Shown piece after piece: positions 1-8,192 of a stretch of 64,000 nucleotides of DNA. Every line of letters begins with the position of its first letter. Position 1 is the first letter of the stretch. A program made the translations under genes and the position numbers. The notes under the pieces are model-generated. The model did not search any database and was not told the DNA's origin. It saw nothing but the letters and a program-made list of their open reading frames with translations. This DNA is from Clostridium minihomine (GTDB taxonomy: Bacteria; Bacillota; Clostridia; Oscillospirales; Acutalibacteraceae). Location of the stretch: NCBI RefSeq assembly GCF_900240385.1, contig NZ_OEQH01000004.1:124001-188000 (forward strand), in the 5' to 3' direction.

Positions 1-1070
1 CGGTTGACGCTTTGAAAAAAGATCTTTTAATGCAGCTTCACCGGGAGCGGTATACAGAAGATCAACAACAGTTGATCCCATTTTTAATTGACTGTCTTGA
101 CGAATCTGGGTTTTTTCCGTGGGATCCTGGCGAAATTGCACGAATTTCGGGGTATCCGGAATCCATGGTGCGATCCTGTTTAGAAGATTTAAAAGAACTG
201 GAGCCCACCGGTGTGTTCTCCAAAGACTTGTCCGAATGTCTTTTAAAGCAACTGGAGCAGCAAGAAGTGCAGGATCCCATTCTTTGCACCATTGTCTGCA
301 AATATTTGCCCGACATCCTGAAAGGTCAAATCAGCAATGTTTCCCGGGGGCTTCATCTTTCCACGGCAGCGGTACGCAAATATATTGTGCAGATTGGCAA
401 ACTCAACCCCCGGCCTGTCATGAATGCCCCGCAGGAACATACCGAATACATCGTGCCTGATATTATGGCGTGGCAGAAAAACGGTGAATGGAATATCAGC
501 CTGAACGACAAATGGATGGGCGAATATAAGCTAAATCAGTATTACATTGAAATGATGAAAACATCTTCCGATCAAAGCCTGAACACCTATTTTAAAAGCC
601 ATTTAGAGAGAGCCCGGTTTTTAATGCAATGTGTAGAACAGCGCCGCAATACAATTTTAAAAATTACACAGGAAATTCTGCGGCGGCAAGAAGCCTTTTT
701 TCTCAACCAGGGCCCCTTGTGTCCCATGACAATGCAGCAGGTAGCCGAATCGCTGGAAATTCACCCGTCCACGGTCAGCCGTGCCATTCGCGGAAAGTAT
801 TTGCAATATCAATACGGCACCGTATTACTTCGAGATCTGTTTTCGGCGGGCTTATCTGAGCCGGAAAACCAGGACTGTGCTTCTCCCAATAAAATTCATC
901 AAATCCTGCGCGAGCTAATCGCCGGTGAGGATAAAACCAAGCCATTGAGCGATTCTGCTTTGGTTCAGGCACTGGAACAACAGGGAATCCAAATTTCCCG
1001 CAGAACCATTGCAAAATACCGATGCGAAATGGGAATTCCGAATTCGGATCAGCGCCGTTATTTGGCCTAA
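1..1070 (+). CDS. rpoN: RNA polymerase sigma-54 factor, 5'-truncated by window edge
   Basis: The reading frame is open to base 1, so the true start and the Gln-rich region I lie outside the window; about 355 residues remain. The visible part begins in the core-binding region (LIDCLDESGF, then LKELEPTGVFSKDLSECL). It continues through the DNA-binding part (MTMQQVAESLEIHPSTVSRA) to the RpoN box, read here as SRRTIAKYRC against the canonical ARRTVAKYRE, followed by GIPNSDQRR. Sigma-54 recognises -24/-12 promoters and needs an AAA+ activator; one such activator is encoded at 9137-10528 and a matching promoter lies at 9024-9038. The gene converges on the biotin/pxp operon across a pair of hairpins. 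The family call is certain; the Cys at the end of the RpoN box is unusual. Confidence 0.95.
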   Translation, partial: VDALKKDLLMQLHRERYTEDQQQLIPFLIDCLDESGFFPWDPGEIARISGYPESMVRSCLEDLKELEPTGVFSKDLSECLLKQLEQQEVQDPILCTIVCKYLPDILKGQISNVSRGLHLSTAAVRKYIVQIGKLNPRPVMNAPQEHTEYIVPDIMAWQKNGEWNISLNDKWMGEYKLNQYYIEMMKTSSDQSLNTYFKSHLERARFLMQCVEQRRNTILKITQEILRRQEAFFLNQGPLCPMTMQQVAESLEIHPSTVSRAIRGKYLQYQYGTVLLRDLFSAGLSEPENQDCASPNKIHQILRELIAGEDKTKPLSDSALVQALEQQGIQISRRTIAKYRCEMGIPNSDQRRYLA

Positions 1071-1172
1071 GGCTTCCATTTTAAAATGCTGGATGTTTTA
1101 CGCCATCGCATTCGGCTTTTTTCAAACCAAACAATCGCCTTACTTTGATCGCCATCCCTAAAGTAAAAAAGA

Positions 1173-1201
1173 AACAACCACCGGCTGTGCCGGTGGTTGT
1201 T
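1173..1201. terminator. Bidirectional hairpin terminator
   Basis: A 12-bp stem (AACAACCACCGG with its complement) closes a 5-base loop. On the minus strand it is followed by a T-rich run, and on the plus strand by TCTTC. It lies between the convergent ends of rpoN and the biotinyl-carrier gene and can serve both. Confidence 0.75.
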
Positions 1202-1210
1202 CTTCAATGG

Positions 1211-1244
1211 GAAAGCCCCGCGGAATCAAATCCGCGGGGCTTTC
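1211..1244. terminator. Second hairpin terminator in the convergent gap
   Basis: A perfect 14-bp stem, GAAAGCCCCGCGGA with its complement, closes a 6-base loop. It lies just past the stop codon of the minus-strand biotinyl carrier and, with the 1173-1201 hairpin, insulates the converging transcripts. Confidence 0.7.
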
Positions 1245-1267
1245 TCTGTTAGCATAGATGGAGCGGT

Positions 1268-1492
1268 TTATTGAATGGTCAACAGAATTTGACCGGCATC
1301 TACTGATGTATTTTTTTCTACCTGAATCTGTGCTACCACGCCGCCTTTGGGGGCAACCAGTTCATTTTCCATTTTCATGGCTTCCAGCAAAATGACAGGC
1401 TGGCCGTCTGCCACTTTGTCGCCTTCCTTAACCATAATATCCAAAATCTTTCCGGGAAAATCAGCTTTCATAACAGTTACTTCTGCACTCAT
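1268..1492 (-). CDS. Stand-alone biotinyl/lipoyl carrier domain protein (BCCP-like)
   Basis: This 74-residue protein is a single biotinyl domain with the biotinylation motif EAMKMENE; the Lys of AMKM is the predicted biotin site. The flanking Gly-rich turns (DGQPVILLEAMKM, GGVVAQIQVEKN) fit a BCCP hammerhead fold. It is the last gene of the pxp/acc operon, 57 bp after the DUF1445 gene. It is the second biotin acceptor in the operon; the other is fused to PxpC at 3829-5187. It resembles the short carriers of decarboxylases and carboxylases rather than a full AccB, because it lacks the N-terminal AccB segment. The partner enzyme is inferred from context to be the biotin carboxylase at 2430-3800. 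Lipoylation is unlikely because the motif is MKM. Confidence 0.88.
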   Translation of the reverse strand: MSAEVTVMKADFPGKILDIMVKEGDKVADGQPVILLEAMKMENELVAPKGGVVAQIQVEKNTSVDAGQILLTIQ

Positions 1493-1549
1493 AATAAAAT
1501 CTCCTTTTTAATCATTAAATTTATTTTGATTCATGCTCCGGCACTGCAT

Positions 1550-2335
1550 TTATTCTGCCAGATGAGTGTTCTTCACATCTGTAATAAACATGTGACCGGG
1601 CGCATGGGTAATAACAAATGGTGGTTTTATATTCATAACCACTGCCTGCGGCGTAACGCCACAGGCCCAAAATACCGGCACTTCCCCTTCCTGAATGGGA
1701 ACCGGGTCGCCAAAATCGGGCTGGTGAATGTCACGGATGCCAATATGTGCCGGATCGCCGATATGAAGCGGCGTGCCATGCACCTGTGGAAGCCGCTCGG
1801 TCACCGTCACAGCCTTTACCACCTGCTCATGGGGAATCGGGCGCATACTGACCACAGTAGGCCCGTTGAATATGCCTGCGGGCTTGCAGGGAATATTCGT
1901 AATGTACATCGGAACATTGCAATTCTCGGTAATATGCCTTATCTCAATTCCAGCCTCAATCATGGGCGCTTCAAAGCTGAAGCTGCACCCCAAAAGAAAA
2001 CTGACCAAATCCTCGCGCCAGAACTGAGAAACTTCCTGATATTCCCCCTGCATCACGCCATCGCGGTACACGCGATATTTGGGAATATCTTTTGCGATAT
2101 CACTGCCCTGTGCCGTTAAGGCAAACTCGCGGGAACCAACATCACTGACTTCTAAAACCGGGCATGGCTTGGGATTGCGCTGCGTAAATAACAAGAAATC
2201 ATATGCGTATTCCTTGGGAAGAACCACCAGATTGCCCTGAGCATATCCGGCGCACATTCCGCTGGTGGGAGAAGTAATCTTTCCCTCCCGAATCATTTGA
2301 CGCACAACTTTGGGATCCTGATGAAACAAATCCAT
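1550..2335 (-). CDS. DUF1445 / YcsI family protein, putative D-glutamate cyclase-type hydro-lyase
   Basis: This 261-residue protein has the family's hallmark segments: an N-terminal IREGKITSPTSGMCAGYAQ, a central FLLGCSFSFEAP and a C-terminal FWACGVTPQAVV. The family includes Bacillus subtilis YcsI, which sits beside the pxp (ycsF, kipI, kipA) genes. It is homologous to part of the mammalian D-glutamate cyclase that interconverts D-glutamate and 5-oxo-D-proline. Here it is embedded in a 5-oxoproline-type operon, 94 bp downstream of accC. A role in making or recycling 5-oxoproline is therefore a reasonable inference but is not shown by the sequence. Length is normal for the family and there is no signal peptide, so it is cytosolic. 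Confidence 0.85.
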   Translation of the reverse strand: MDLFHQDPKVVRQMIREGKITSPTSGMCAGYAQGNLVVLPKEYAYDFLLFTQRNPKPCPVLEVSDVGSREFALTAQGSDIAKDIPKYRVYRDGVMQGEYQEVSQFWREDLVSFLLGCSFSFEAPMIEAGIEIRHITENCNVPMYITNIPCKPAGIFNGPTVVSMRPIPHEQVVKAVTVTERLPQVHGTPLHIGDPAHIGIRDIHQPDFGDPVPIQEGEVPVFWACGVTPQAVVMNIKPPFVITHAPGHMFITDVKNTHLAE

Positions 2336-2429
2336 AACAATCCTCCTTCATATGTGAGCTGGCAACAATTATTTCGAATCACTGACAACGCAAGGGGAAA
2401 GGTATCTTTTGCTAAAATCACACAGCCTT

Positions 2430-3800
2430 CTACAAGCAGGCAATGTCTTCTGTGGCAGATTCCAGCGTGCAAATATCATAATGAGCACTTCGAAAGGCTT
2501 TGCTGGCCAAAACCTGCATTTGGAACAAAGCGTTAGTGTCTACACCGGATACGGCAAACTCTTTTAGAGCCTGCCGCATTTTCTCGGCGGCTTCCTCTCG
2601 GGTGGGGGCATAAGAAACCAGTTTGGCCAACAGATTGTCATAATAGGGCGGAATGGAGTAGCCCTCATATACAGCCGTGTCCAAACGGATTCCGTTTCCG
2701 CCCGGCAGACGAAGATTAGAAAGCGTCCCTACAGAGGGGGCAAAGTTCTTTTCGGGAGTTTCGGCATTAATTCGACATTCGATAGCATGGCCTCTGGGGC
2801 GCAAATCCTTCTGAGCAAAATCCAGTCGCTGGCCCTGAGCGACCCGCAGCTGCCATTTGACCAAATCAATGCCCCAAACCATCTCTGTAATGGGGTGTTC
2901 CACCTGAACACGGGTGTTCATTTCCATGAAATAAAAACTGCCGTCCTGATCCAGCAGAAATTCCACGGTTCCCACACCCGTATAGCCGACTTCCCGCGCC
3001 ACACGCACGGCGGCTTCTCCCATTTTCTCGCGTATCTGGGCGGTCATGGTTCCGCTAGGGGAAGGGCATTCTTCCAGCACCTTTTGATGGCGCCGCTGCA
3101 AAGAACAATCGCGTTCTCCCAAGTGAACCACATTGCCAAAATTGTCCGCCAGAACCTGCACTTCCACATGCCGGGGGTGAATCAGTTTCTTTTCCAGATA
3201 CACATCTCCGCATCCGAAAAAGCGCGTTGCTTCCTCCCGGGTAATCGCCAGGGCTTCCGGCAGCTGTTCCACACAATCCACCTGCCGAATTCCCCGCCCG
3301 CCGCCTCCGGCGCAGGCTTTAATCAAAAGCGGGTACCCGATTTTTTCCGCACACTTTTCGGCCTCTTGCCGATCCAAAACCACTCCCGGTGATCCGGGGA
3401 CCGTAGGCACGCCCGCCCGCGTTGCAGCGCGTTTGGCACTGGCCTTATTCCCCATCGCGCGAATCACCTGGGGCTTTGGTCCAATAAAGCAAATGCCCTG
3501 TTGTTCACACCGTTCTGCAAATTCTGCGTTCTCGCTTAAAAATCCCACACCCGGATGTACCGCCTGGGCTCCGGTAATTTTGCACGCGGACAAAATCGCA
3601 TCCATGTTCAAATAACTTTTCGCAGACGCAGCCGGTCCCACACAAACCGATTGATCCGCCAACTGAACATGCAGGGCTTTCCGGTCGGCCTCTGAACAAA
3701 CCGCCACTGTGCCAAGCCCCAGCTCGCCGCACGCCCGCAGAATACGAACCGCAATTTCGCCTCGGTTCGCAATCAATACTTTCTGGAACATTTCCATCAC
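2430..3800 (-). CDS. accC: Biotin carboxylase subunit
   Basis: About 456 residues with the full ATP-grasp biotin carboxylase architecture: N-terminal KVLIANRGEIAVRILRA, the glycine-rich ATP loop KACAGGGGRGIR, the carboxylase signature HVEVQVLADNFGNVVHLGERDC, and the metal and biotin site MEMNTRVQVEHPITE. The enzyme carboxylates biotin on a carrier using ATP and bicarbonate. No acetyl-CoA carboxyltransferase genes (accA, accD) are present. The only carboxyltransferase-like partners in the operon are PxpB and PxpC, whose folds match the carboxyltransferase part of urea carboxylase. It lies 28 bp after the pxpC-accB fusion. Start choice is between a GTG at 3800 and in-frame ATGs at 3797 and 3791. 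Confidence 0.95.
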   Translation of the reverse strand: MMEMFQKVLIANRGEIAVRILRACGELGLGTVAVCSEADRKALHVQLADQSVCVGPAASAKSYLNMDAILSACKITGAQAVHPGVGFLSENAEFAERCEQQGICFIGPKPQVIRAMGNKASAKRAATRAGVPTVPGSPGVVLDRQEAEKCAEKIGYPLLIKACAGGGGRGIRQVDCVEQLPEALAITREEATRFFGCGDVYLEKKLIHPRHVEVQVLADNFGNVVHLGERDCSLQRRHQKVLEECPSPSGTMTAQIREKMGEAAVRVAREVGYTGVGTVEFLLDQDGSFYFMEMNTRVQVEHPITEMVWGIDLVKWQLRVAQGQRLDFAQKDLRPRGHAIECRINAETPEKNFAPSVGTLSNLRLPGGNGIRLDTAVYEGYSIPPYYDNLLAKLVSYAPTREEAAEKMRQALKEFAVSGVDTNALFQMQVLASKAFRSAHYDICTLESATEDIACL

Positions 3801-3828
3801 CTACCGCTCTGCCTGAAACGGGCAGCTT

Positions 3829-5187
3829 TTATTTCATCCGCAGAATCGGCTGGCCGAATTCCAGCGTCTGTTCGTTTTGGGCCAAGATTTCTGTAATAAC
3901 CCCGTCCCGGTCACTGAGGATTTCGTTCATGATTTTCATGGACTCAATGACAAAGAGGGGATCCCCTTTTTTCACTGCAGTCCCCACCTGAACAAAAGGG
4001 GGCTGATCCGGCGCACTGGAAGCATAAAACACTCCTACAAGAGGCGAGGTCACCACACAGCCCTCCTCTTCCCGGCAGCATTCTTCCTTGGGTTTTACGC
4101 CGGTTTCCGTTCCGCTGTTTTTTTCTAAATACAATTCTTGATCCTGCTTTGACAGCCGAAACACACCAATTTGGCTATTTTGAAATTCCTGCATCAGCTG
4201 AATCACATCCTGTATGGACAGTCCGCCTTCAGCCAGCCGTCCCACCGGCTGCATGGTATCTTCAAAATGTTTGATTTTTTCCTGATAAGCCAACATTTCT
4301 TTCTGCGCCTCCTCCACACTGATCTCGCAAAAGCCAACGGCGTCCCCCGGCCTGGCCTGCGCCAGCAAAGGCAAATCCGCTGTAATCACCGTAGCGATTT
4401 TCGTATAGCCGCCGGTGGTTTGGCGGTCTGCCATTAAAATGATGGGCTGGCCGCTGCTGGGCACCTGAATTGCCCCCATCACAATGCCGTCGGACACAAT
4501 ATCCGCTCCCGTCCGGTGAGTGATAGCGGGGCCTTCCAACCGGCAGCCCATGCGGTCACTCAAAGGTGTTACCACATACTCGCCGTTCCAAAAAGCCTTC
4601 ATCCCCTCCGGCATAAAAGCATCCTCTTGCGGCCCCGGTACCACGCGCAGAACTATTTTGGACGGAAAATCAGGAATCAGTTCGGTATTGGCCTTGTACG
4701 GCACGGCAGTCTCTGGCGCTTCGTTCAGCGTCAGCTTATCCCCCCGCTGCAAAGGCCGGCCATTGATTCCGCCCATTCTGGCCTTGCAATGGGTCGATTT
4801 GCTCCCCAAAATAGCGGGGATATCCAATCCGCCTGCAAACGCAATGTACACCCGGCATCCCCGGCGCGCCGGTTCAAAAGAAAGCACATCTCCTTCTTTC
4901 ATTCCAAGTGACTGCCACATAGGAGCGGGCCGCCCGTTGATTTTTACCACAGCCTCTGCACCGGTCACTGCAATCAGGCAGTCTGTGTGAAAACAAAGTG
5001 TCGGGCCGGTCAGGGTCGCCTCCAGCACTGCTTCCTTGGGATGATTTCCCACCAAAAGGTTTGCGGTCTGGTGGCTGTAGCTGTCCATGACTCCTGCGGG
5101 GGAAATTCCGGATTCCTGAAACCCAAAGCGCCCCTGATCCTGCACTGTGGTGAAAAGCCCGGGATTCTGTACGGTTATGCTGTTCAT
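3829..5187 (-). CDS. PxpC (KipA/AHS2) fused to a complete AccB biotin carboxyl carrier
   Basis: This 452-residue fusion has residues 1 to about 310 as a PxpC/KipA (allophanate hydrolase subunit 2-like) domain: PGLFTTVQDQGRFGFQESGI at the start, then DIVSDGIVMGAIQVPSSGQP and MADRQTTGGYTKIATV. From about 320 it reads as AccB, with the N-terminal AccB segment (IQDVIQLMQEFQNSQIGVF), a charged Cys/Glu linker (EECCREEEGC) and a biotinyl domain with ESMKIMNE, Lys being the biotin site. It follows a stand-alone PxpC by 36 bp, so the operon holds two PxpC copies. Joining the AHS2 fold to a carrier copies half of urea carboxylase, where the AHS2-AHS1 unit is the carboxyltransferase. This suggests biotin-borne carboxyl transfer; the substrate is unknown. 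Confidence 0.93.
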   Translation of the reverse strand: MNSITVQNPGLFTTVQDQGRFGFQESGISPAGVMDSYSHQTANLLVGNHPKEAVLEATLTGPTLCFHTDCLIAVTGAEAVVKINGRPAPMWQSLGMKEGDVLSFEPARRGCRVYIAFAGGLDIPAILGSKSTHCKARMGGINGRPLQRGDKLTLNEAPETAVPYKANTELIPDFPSKIVLRVVPGPQEDAFMPEGMKAFWNGEYVVTPLSDRMGCRLEGPAITHRTGADIVSDGIVMGAIQVPSSGQPIILMADRQTTGGYTKIATVITADLPLLAQARPGDAVGFCEISVEEAQKEMLAYQEKIKHFEDTMQPVGRLAEGGLSIQDVIQLMQEFQNSQIGVFRLSKQDQELYLEKNSGTETGVKPKEECCREEEGCVVTSPLVGVFYASSAPDQPPFVQVGTAVKKGDPLFVIESMKIMNEILSDRDGVITEILAQNEQTLEFGQPILRMK

Positions 5188-5223
5188 CCTTTGCCCCTCC
5201 TTTTCCTTTCGGAAAGCGCAGCG

Positions 5224-6174
5224 TCAGCCGGTAACCGGGCGGCGGCTGCGCGCAAAGGCATGAATCTTATCCTGATACTCCGCCAGCAGTTTTTGGGATT
5301 CTTCCACACTAACCTGCTGGAACCGAATCATTGTGCCGGCCTGCGCTTGAGCCAGCAAGGGCAAATCTGATGAAATCACCGTGGCGATTTTGGTGTATCC
5401 GCCGGTGGTCTGCCGATCTGCCATCAGAATAATCGGCTGTCCGCTGCTGGGAACCTGAACAGCACCCATTACAATGCCGTCAGAAACGATATCAGCTCCG
5501 CTTTTATGGGTAATTTCCTGGCCTTCCAACCGGTATCCCATACGATCATTCGCGGGGGTTACCTGATATTCCGTATTCAAAAAGTGGCTGATTCCTTCGC
5601 TGGTAAACGCCTCATCCTGAGGGCCGAGAACAACCCGCAGCGTAATTTGTTTCGAGTATTCCGGAATAAATTCTTCACTGGCAGCCCACAGGCTTCCCGG
5701 TTGAGCAGCTGCAATGGGAACCATGTCTTCCCGTTTTAACTGCCGGCCTTGGAATCCACCGATCTGAGCTTTCAGGTTAGTGGATTTACTTCCCATAACC
5801 ACGGGAACATCCAGCCCACCGGCAAAGGCGATATAGGCGCGGCAGCCGCTTTGAATCATTCCAAAAGACAAACGGTCACCCGCCTTTACTGCAATCGTCT
5901 GCCACATAGAAACGGGCTCATTATTGAGTTTCGGCTGCAAATTGGCTCCGGTTACTGCAATGCGGGTGTCCGCAAGGAATTCCAGAATCGGGCCCATCAG
6001 GGTTACTTCCATCACAGCTTCTTCCGGTGAGTTATCCACCAGCAAATTGGCGGTTCTGTGGCTGTAACTATCCATTACGCCGGATACCGAAATTCCGGAT
6101 TGTAAATAGCCGAAACGGCCTGCATCCTGAATAGTGGTTAAAGCTCCCGGTGAAATCACTTTTACTGCGTTCAT
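5224..6174 (-). CDS. pxpC: 5-oxoprolinase subunit C (KipA / AHS2 family)
   Basis: This 316-residue single-domain PxpC has the typical opening PGALTTIQDAGRFGYLQSGI, the GVMDSYSHRTANLLV segment and the C-terminal GAVQVPSSGQPIILMADRQT. With PxpA and PxpB it forms the prokaryotic ATP-dependent 5-oxoprolinase that opens 5-oxoproline to glutamate. The Bacillus homologue KipA was first described as an antagonist of the KinA inhibitor KipI. The start overlaps the pxpB stop by 4 bases, a sign of translational coupling. It is clearly paralogous to the first 310 residues of the next gene downstream, and the carrier is present only in that copy. Confidence 0.93.
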   Translation of the reverse strand: MNAVKVISPGALTTIQDAGRFGYLQSGISVSGVMDSYSHRTANLLVDNSPEEAVMEVTLMGPILEFLADTRIAVTGANLQPKLNNEPVSMWQTIAVKAGDRLSFGMIQSGCRAYIAFAGGLDVPVVMGSKSTNLKAQIGGFQGRQLKREDMVPIAAAQPGSLWAASEEFIPEYSKQITLRVVLGPQDEAFTSEGISHFLNTEYQVTPANDRMGYRLEGQEITHKSGADIVSDGIVMGAVQVPSSGQPIILMADRQTTGGYTKIATVISSDLPLLAQAQAGTMIRFQQVSVEESQKLLAEYQDKIHAFARSRRPVTG

Positions 6175-6911
6175 TTTCCCGCCTCCTTTTTGGGGTACAG
6201 CTTATACTGATAGCTTCCTTCTTCCACCTGTTTGCAGATTGTTTCATATTCCTGCTCATCGATGGGGATAAACTTCAGATAGTCCCCGGTCTTATACAAA
6301 ATAGGAGGATTGCGCATCGGATCATAAAGAAGGATGGGTGTCCGGCCAATCAGCTGCCATCCCCCGGGGCTGGCCATGGGGTAAATTCCGGTTTGCTGTC
6401 CGGCAATTCCCACAGATCCGCTGTTAATTTTCGTGCGGGGTGTTTTCAGGCGAGGGGTGGCAATTCTTTCATCCATGCCGCCCAGATAAGGGAACCCGGG
6501 TGCAAATCCCAACATGTAAATCAGATATTCGCGGGAAGTATGAATCTGGATAACCTCTTCTTTGCTCAGCCCGCTGTTCTGGCACACAAAGTCCAAATCC
6601 GGCCCGCATTCCCCGCCGTATAAAGTGGGAATTTCCAGCACATTGGGTTCGGGAAGCTCCATGGTTTTCAGGTTGCCTTCCAGCTTTTTGAGTTCTTCCA
6701 GCATTTTTGCATAGGGTACGATCAGCGAATCATACTGCACCAGCAGAGAACGGTATGTGGGAGTTAAAGAAACCACTCCCGGCAGGCCAGACTGCTCAAT
6801 GGCCAAATACATTCCGCGCACGCTTTCATTGATTTGGGGAGATATCTTATCGCCAAACTCCACCACAATAGCGGAATCCCCGGCGATTAAGTACTTTGTT
6901 TCTGAATACAT
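6171..6911 (-). CDS. pxpB: 5-oxoprolinase subunit B (KipI / AHS1 family)
   Basis: This 246-residue protein carries the family motifs YGGECGPDL, YMLGFAPGFPYLGG and INSGSVGIAGQQTGIYP followed by GGWQLIGRTP. AHS1/KipI proteins pair with AHS2/KipA proteins; the pair is homologous to the carboxyltransferase part of urea carboxylase and is part of PxpABC. A strong Shine-Dalgarno (AAAGGAGGG) precedes the ATG. It lies 13 bp after the transporter gene and overlaps pxpC by 4 bases, so subunits B and C are probably made in equal amounts. Confidence 0.93.
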   Translation of the reverse strand: MYSETKYLIAGDSAIVVEFGDKISPQINESVRGMYLAIEQSGLPGVVSLTPTYRSLLVQYDSLIVPYAKMLEELKKLEGNLKTMELPEPNVLEIPTLYGGECGPDLDFVCQNSGLSKEEVIQIHTSREYLIYMLGFAPGFPYLGGMDERIATPRLKTPRTKINSGSVGIAGQQTGIYPMASPGGWQLIGRTPILLYDPMRNPPILYKTGDYLKFIPIDEQEYETICKQVEEGSYQYKLYPKKEAGK

Positions 6912-6924
6912 AAAATCCCTCCTT

Positions 6925-8157
6925 TTAATGGAACAGGCTTCCCATTCCTACCACTGCAAAATAGGCAAACAGAATGGCAGAAATAAAGCCAGTAATGGTC
7001 AGCCACATGGGGTGATGATACTCTTCGCCCACAATGTCCTTGCGGCGGGATGCCACCAGGCAAATCACCAAAGCCAAAGGCAGAACCAAAGCGTTTAAAG
7101 CACCGGCCAAAACCAACAGATTTGCCGGCTTACCCAGCAGCAGCATAATCAAAGTAGAGATAATGATAAACATCACAGTTACGATTTTGCTGTGATTATC
7201 AATGGTTTTGCTCAGGGATTTCACAAAAGAAAGTGAAGTATAAGAAGCCCCGATGATAGAGGTAATACCCGCAGCAAACAGCAAAAGACCAAATAAGCGG
7301 TAGCACATTTCTCCGCCTGCCTGTAAAAAAGCATCCGCTGCCGGGTTGGTGGGATCCAAAGAGGCTCCCTTTACCACAACGCCCAGTACCACCAAGAACA
7401 AAATAACACGGCTGATAACGGCTATTCCCAGTCCGCCGCAAGCACTGTTTACGATTCTTTTGTGGTTTTCCATACCCACGATGCCGCCGTCAATCAAACG
7501 GTGAGCACCGGCAAAGGTAATGTAACCGCCAACAGTTCCGCCAACCAATGTTAGAATGGCGGGGAACAGCGCCGGAATGCCACTGCTGGGTGCAAAGGTT
7601 TCTTTGAGTGCCATGCCCACAGGCGGCTGTACAATAAACACCACAACTAAAATAATTCCGATTTTCAGAAAACTTAAAACTTTCGCAATATTGTCAACCG
7701 CCATCTGTGCATTCTTAATCGAAAACACAACAACTGCGATTACGCCGGCCGTTATGTAACCTGCTTTCAGATCCAGCCCTATCATGGCATTCAGACCCAA
7801 GGCAGCACCGCCCACGTTTCCAATATTAAAAATCATTCCGCCCATGAAAACCAATACCGCCAGAAAATATCCCAGACCCGGCACCAGCTTATTGGCAACA
7901 TCCTGCGCACGAAGTCCAGATACGCATAACACGCGCCAGACGTTCAGCTGTACAATAATTGACAGTATTAAAGATGTAACAATAACAAAACCGAAGCTTC
8001 CGTGAAAATCGTCAACAAATTTTGCTGTCTGAGTCAGAAAGCCCGGCCCCATAGCCGAAGCAGCCATCAAAAAGATTGCTCCTATGGTTTGGCTGCGTTT
8101 TCCTTTTGTTTTTGTTTCCGGAGTTTTGGGATCCGTTACTTTTGTTTCAGCGCCCAT
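6925..8157 (-). CDS. NRAMP-superfamily membrane transporter (YcsG-like)
   Basis: This 410-residue protein has a charged, Lys/Thr-rich N-terminus of about 25 residues followed by about 11 hydrophobic segments typical of NRAMP (LeuT-fold) transporters. Metal-transporting NRAMPs have a DPGN motif in the first helix; here the equivalent is GPGF (residues 37-40), so the metal-binding Asp and Asn are both absent. The genetic neighbours (pxpA directly upstream, pxpB directly downstream) match the ycsFG-kipI order of Bacillus. An organic substrate of this pathway, such as 5-oxoproline or a related amide, is a more likely cargo than a divalent metal. That assignment is inference. Confidence 0.88.
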   Translation of the reverse strand: MGAETKVTDPKTPETKTKGKRSQTIGAIFLMAASAMGPGFLTQTAKFVDDFHGSFGFVIVTSLILSIIVQLNVWRVLCVSGLRAQDVANKLVPGLGYFLAVLVFMGGMIFNIGNVGGAALGLNAMIGLDLKAGYITAGVIAVVVFSIKNAQMAVDNIAKVLSFLKIGIILVVVFIVQPPVGMALKETFAPSSGIPALFPAILTLVGGTVGGYITFAGAHRLIDGGIVGMENHKRIVNSACGGLGIAVISRVILFLVVLGVVVKGASLDPTNPAADAFLQAGGEMCYRLFGLLLFAAGITSIIGASYTSLSFVKSLSKTIDNHSKIVTVMFIIISTLIMLLLGKPANLLVLAGALNALVLPLALVICLVASRRKDIVGEEYHHPMWLTITGFISAILFAYFAVVGMGSLFH

Positions 8158-8192
8158 CTATCCATCCGCTCCTCTCTTTTCCCCACCTGTTT

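Noticed and set aside
2787..3392. Long plus-strand open frame opposite accC
   Set aside because: It is an antisense shadow of a clearly real gene, has no ribosome site and no recognisable protein features.
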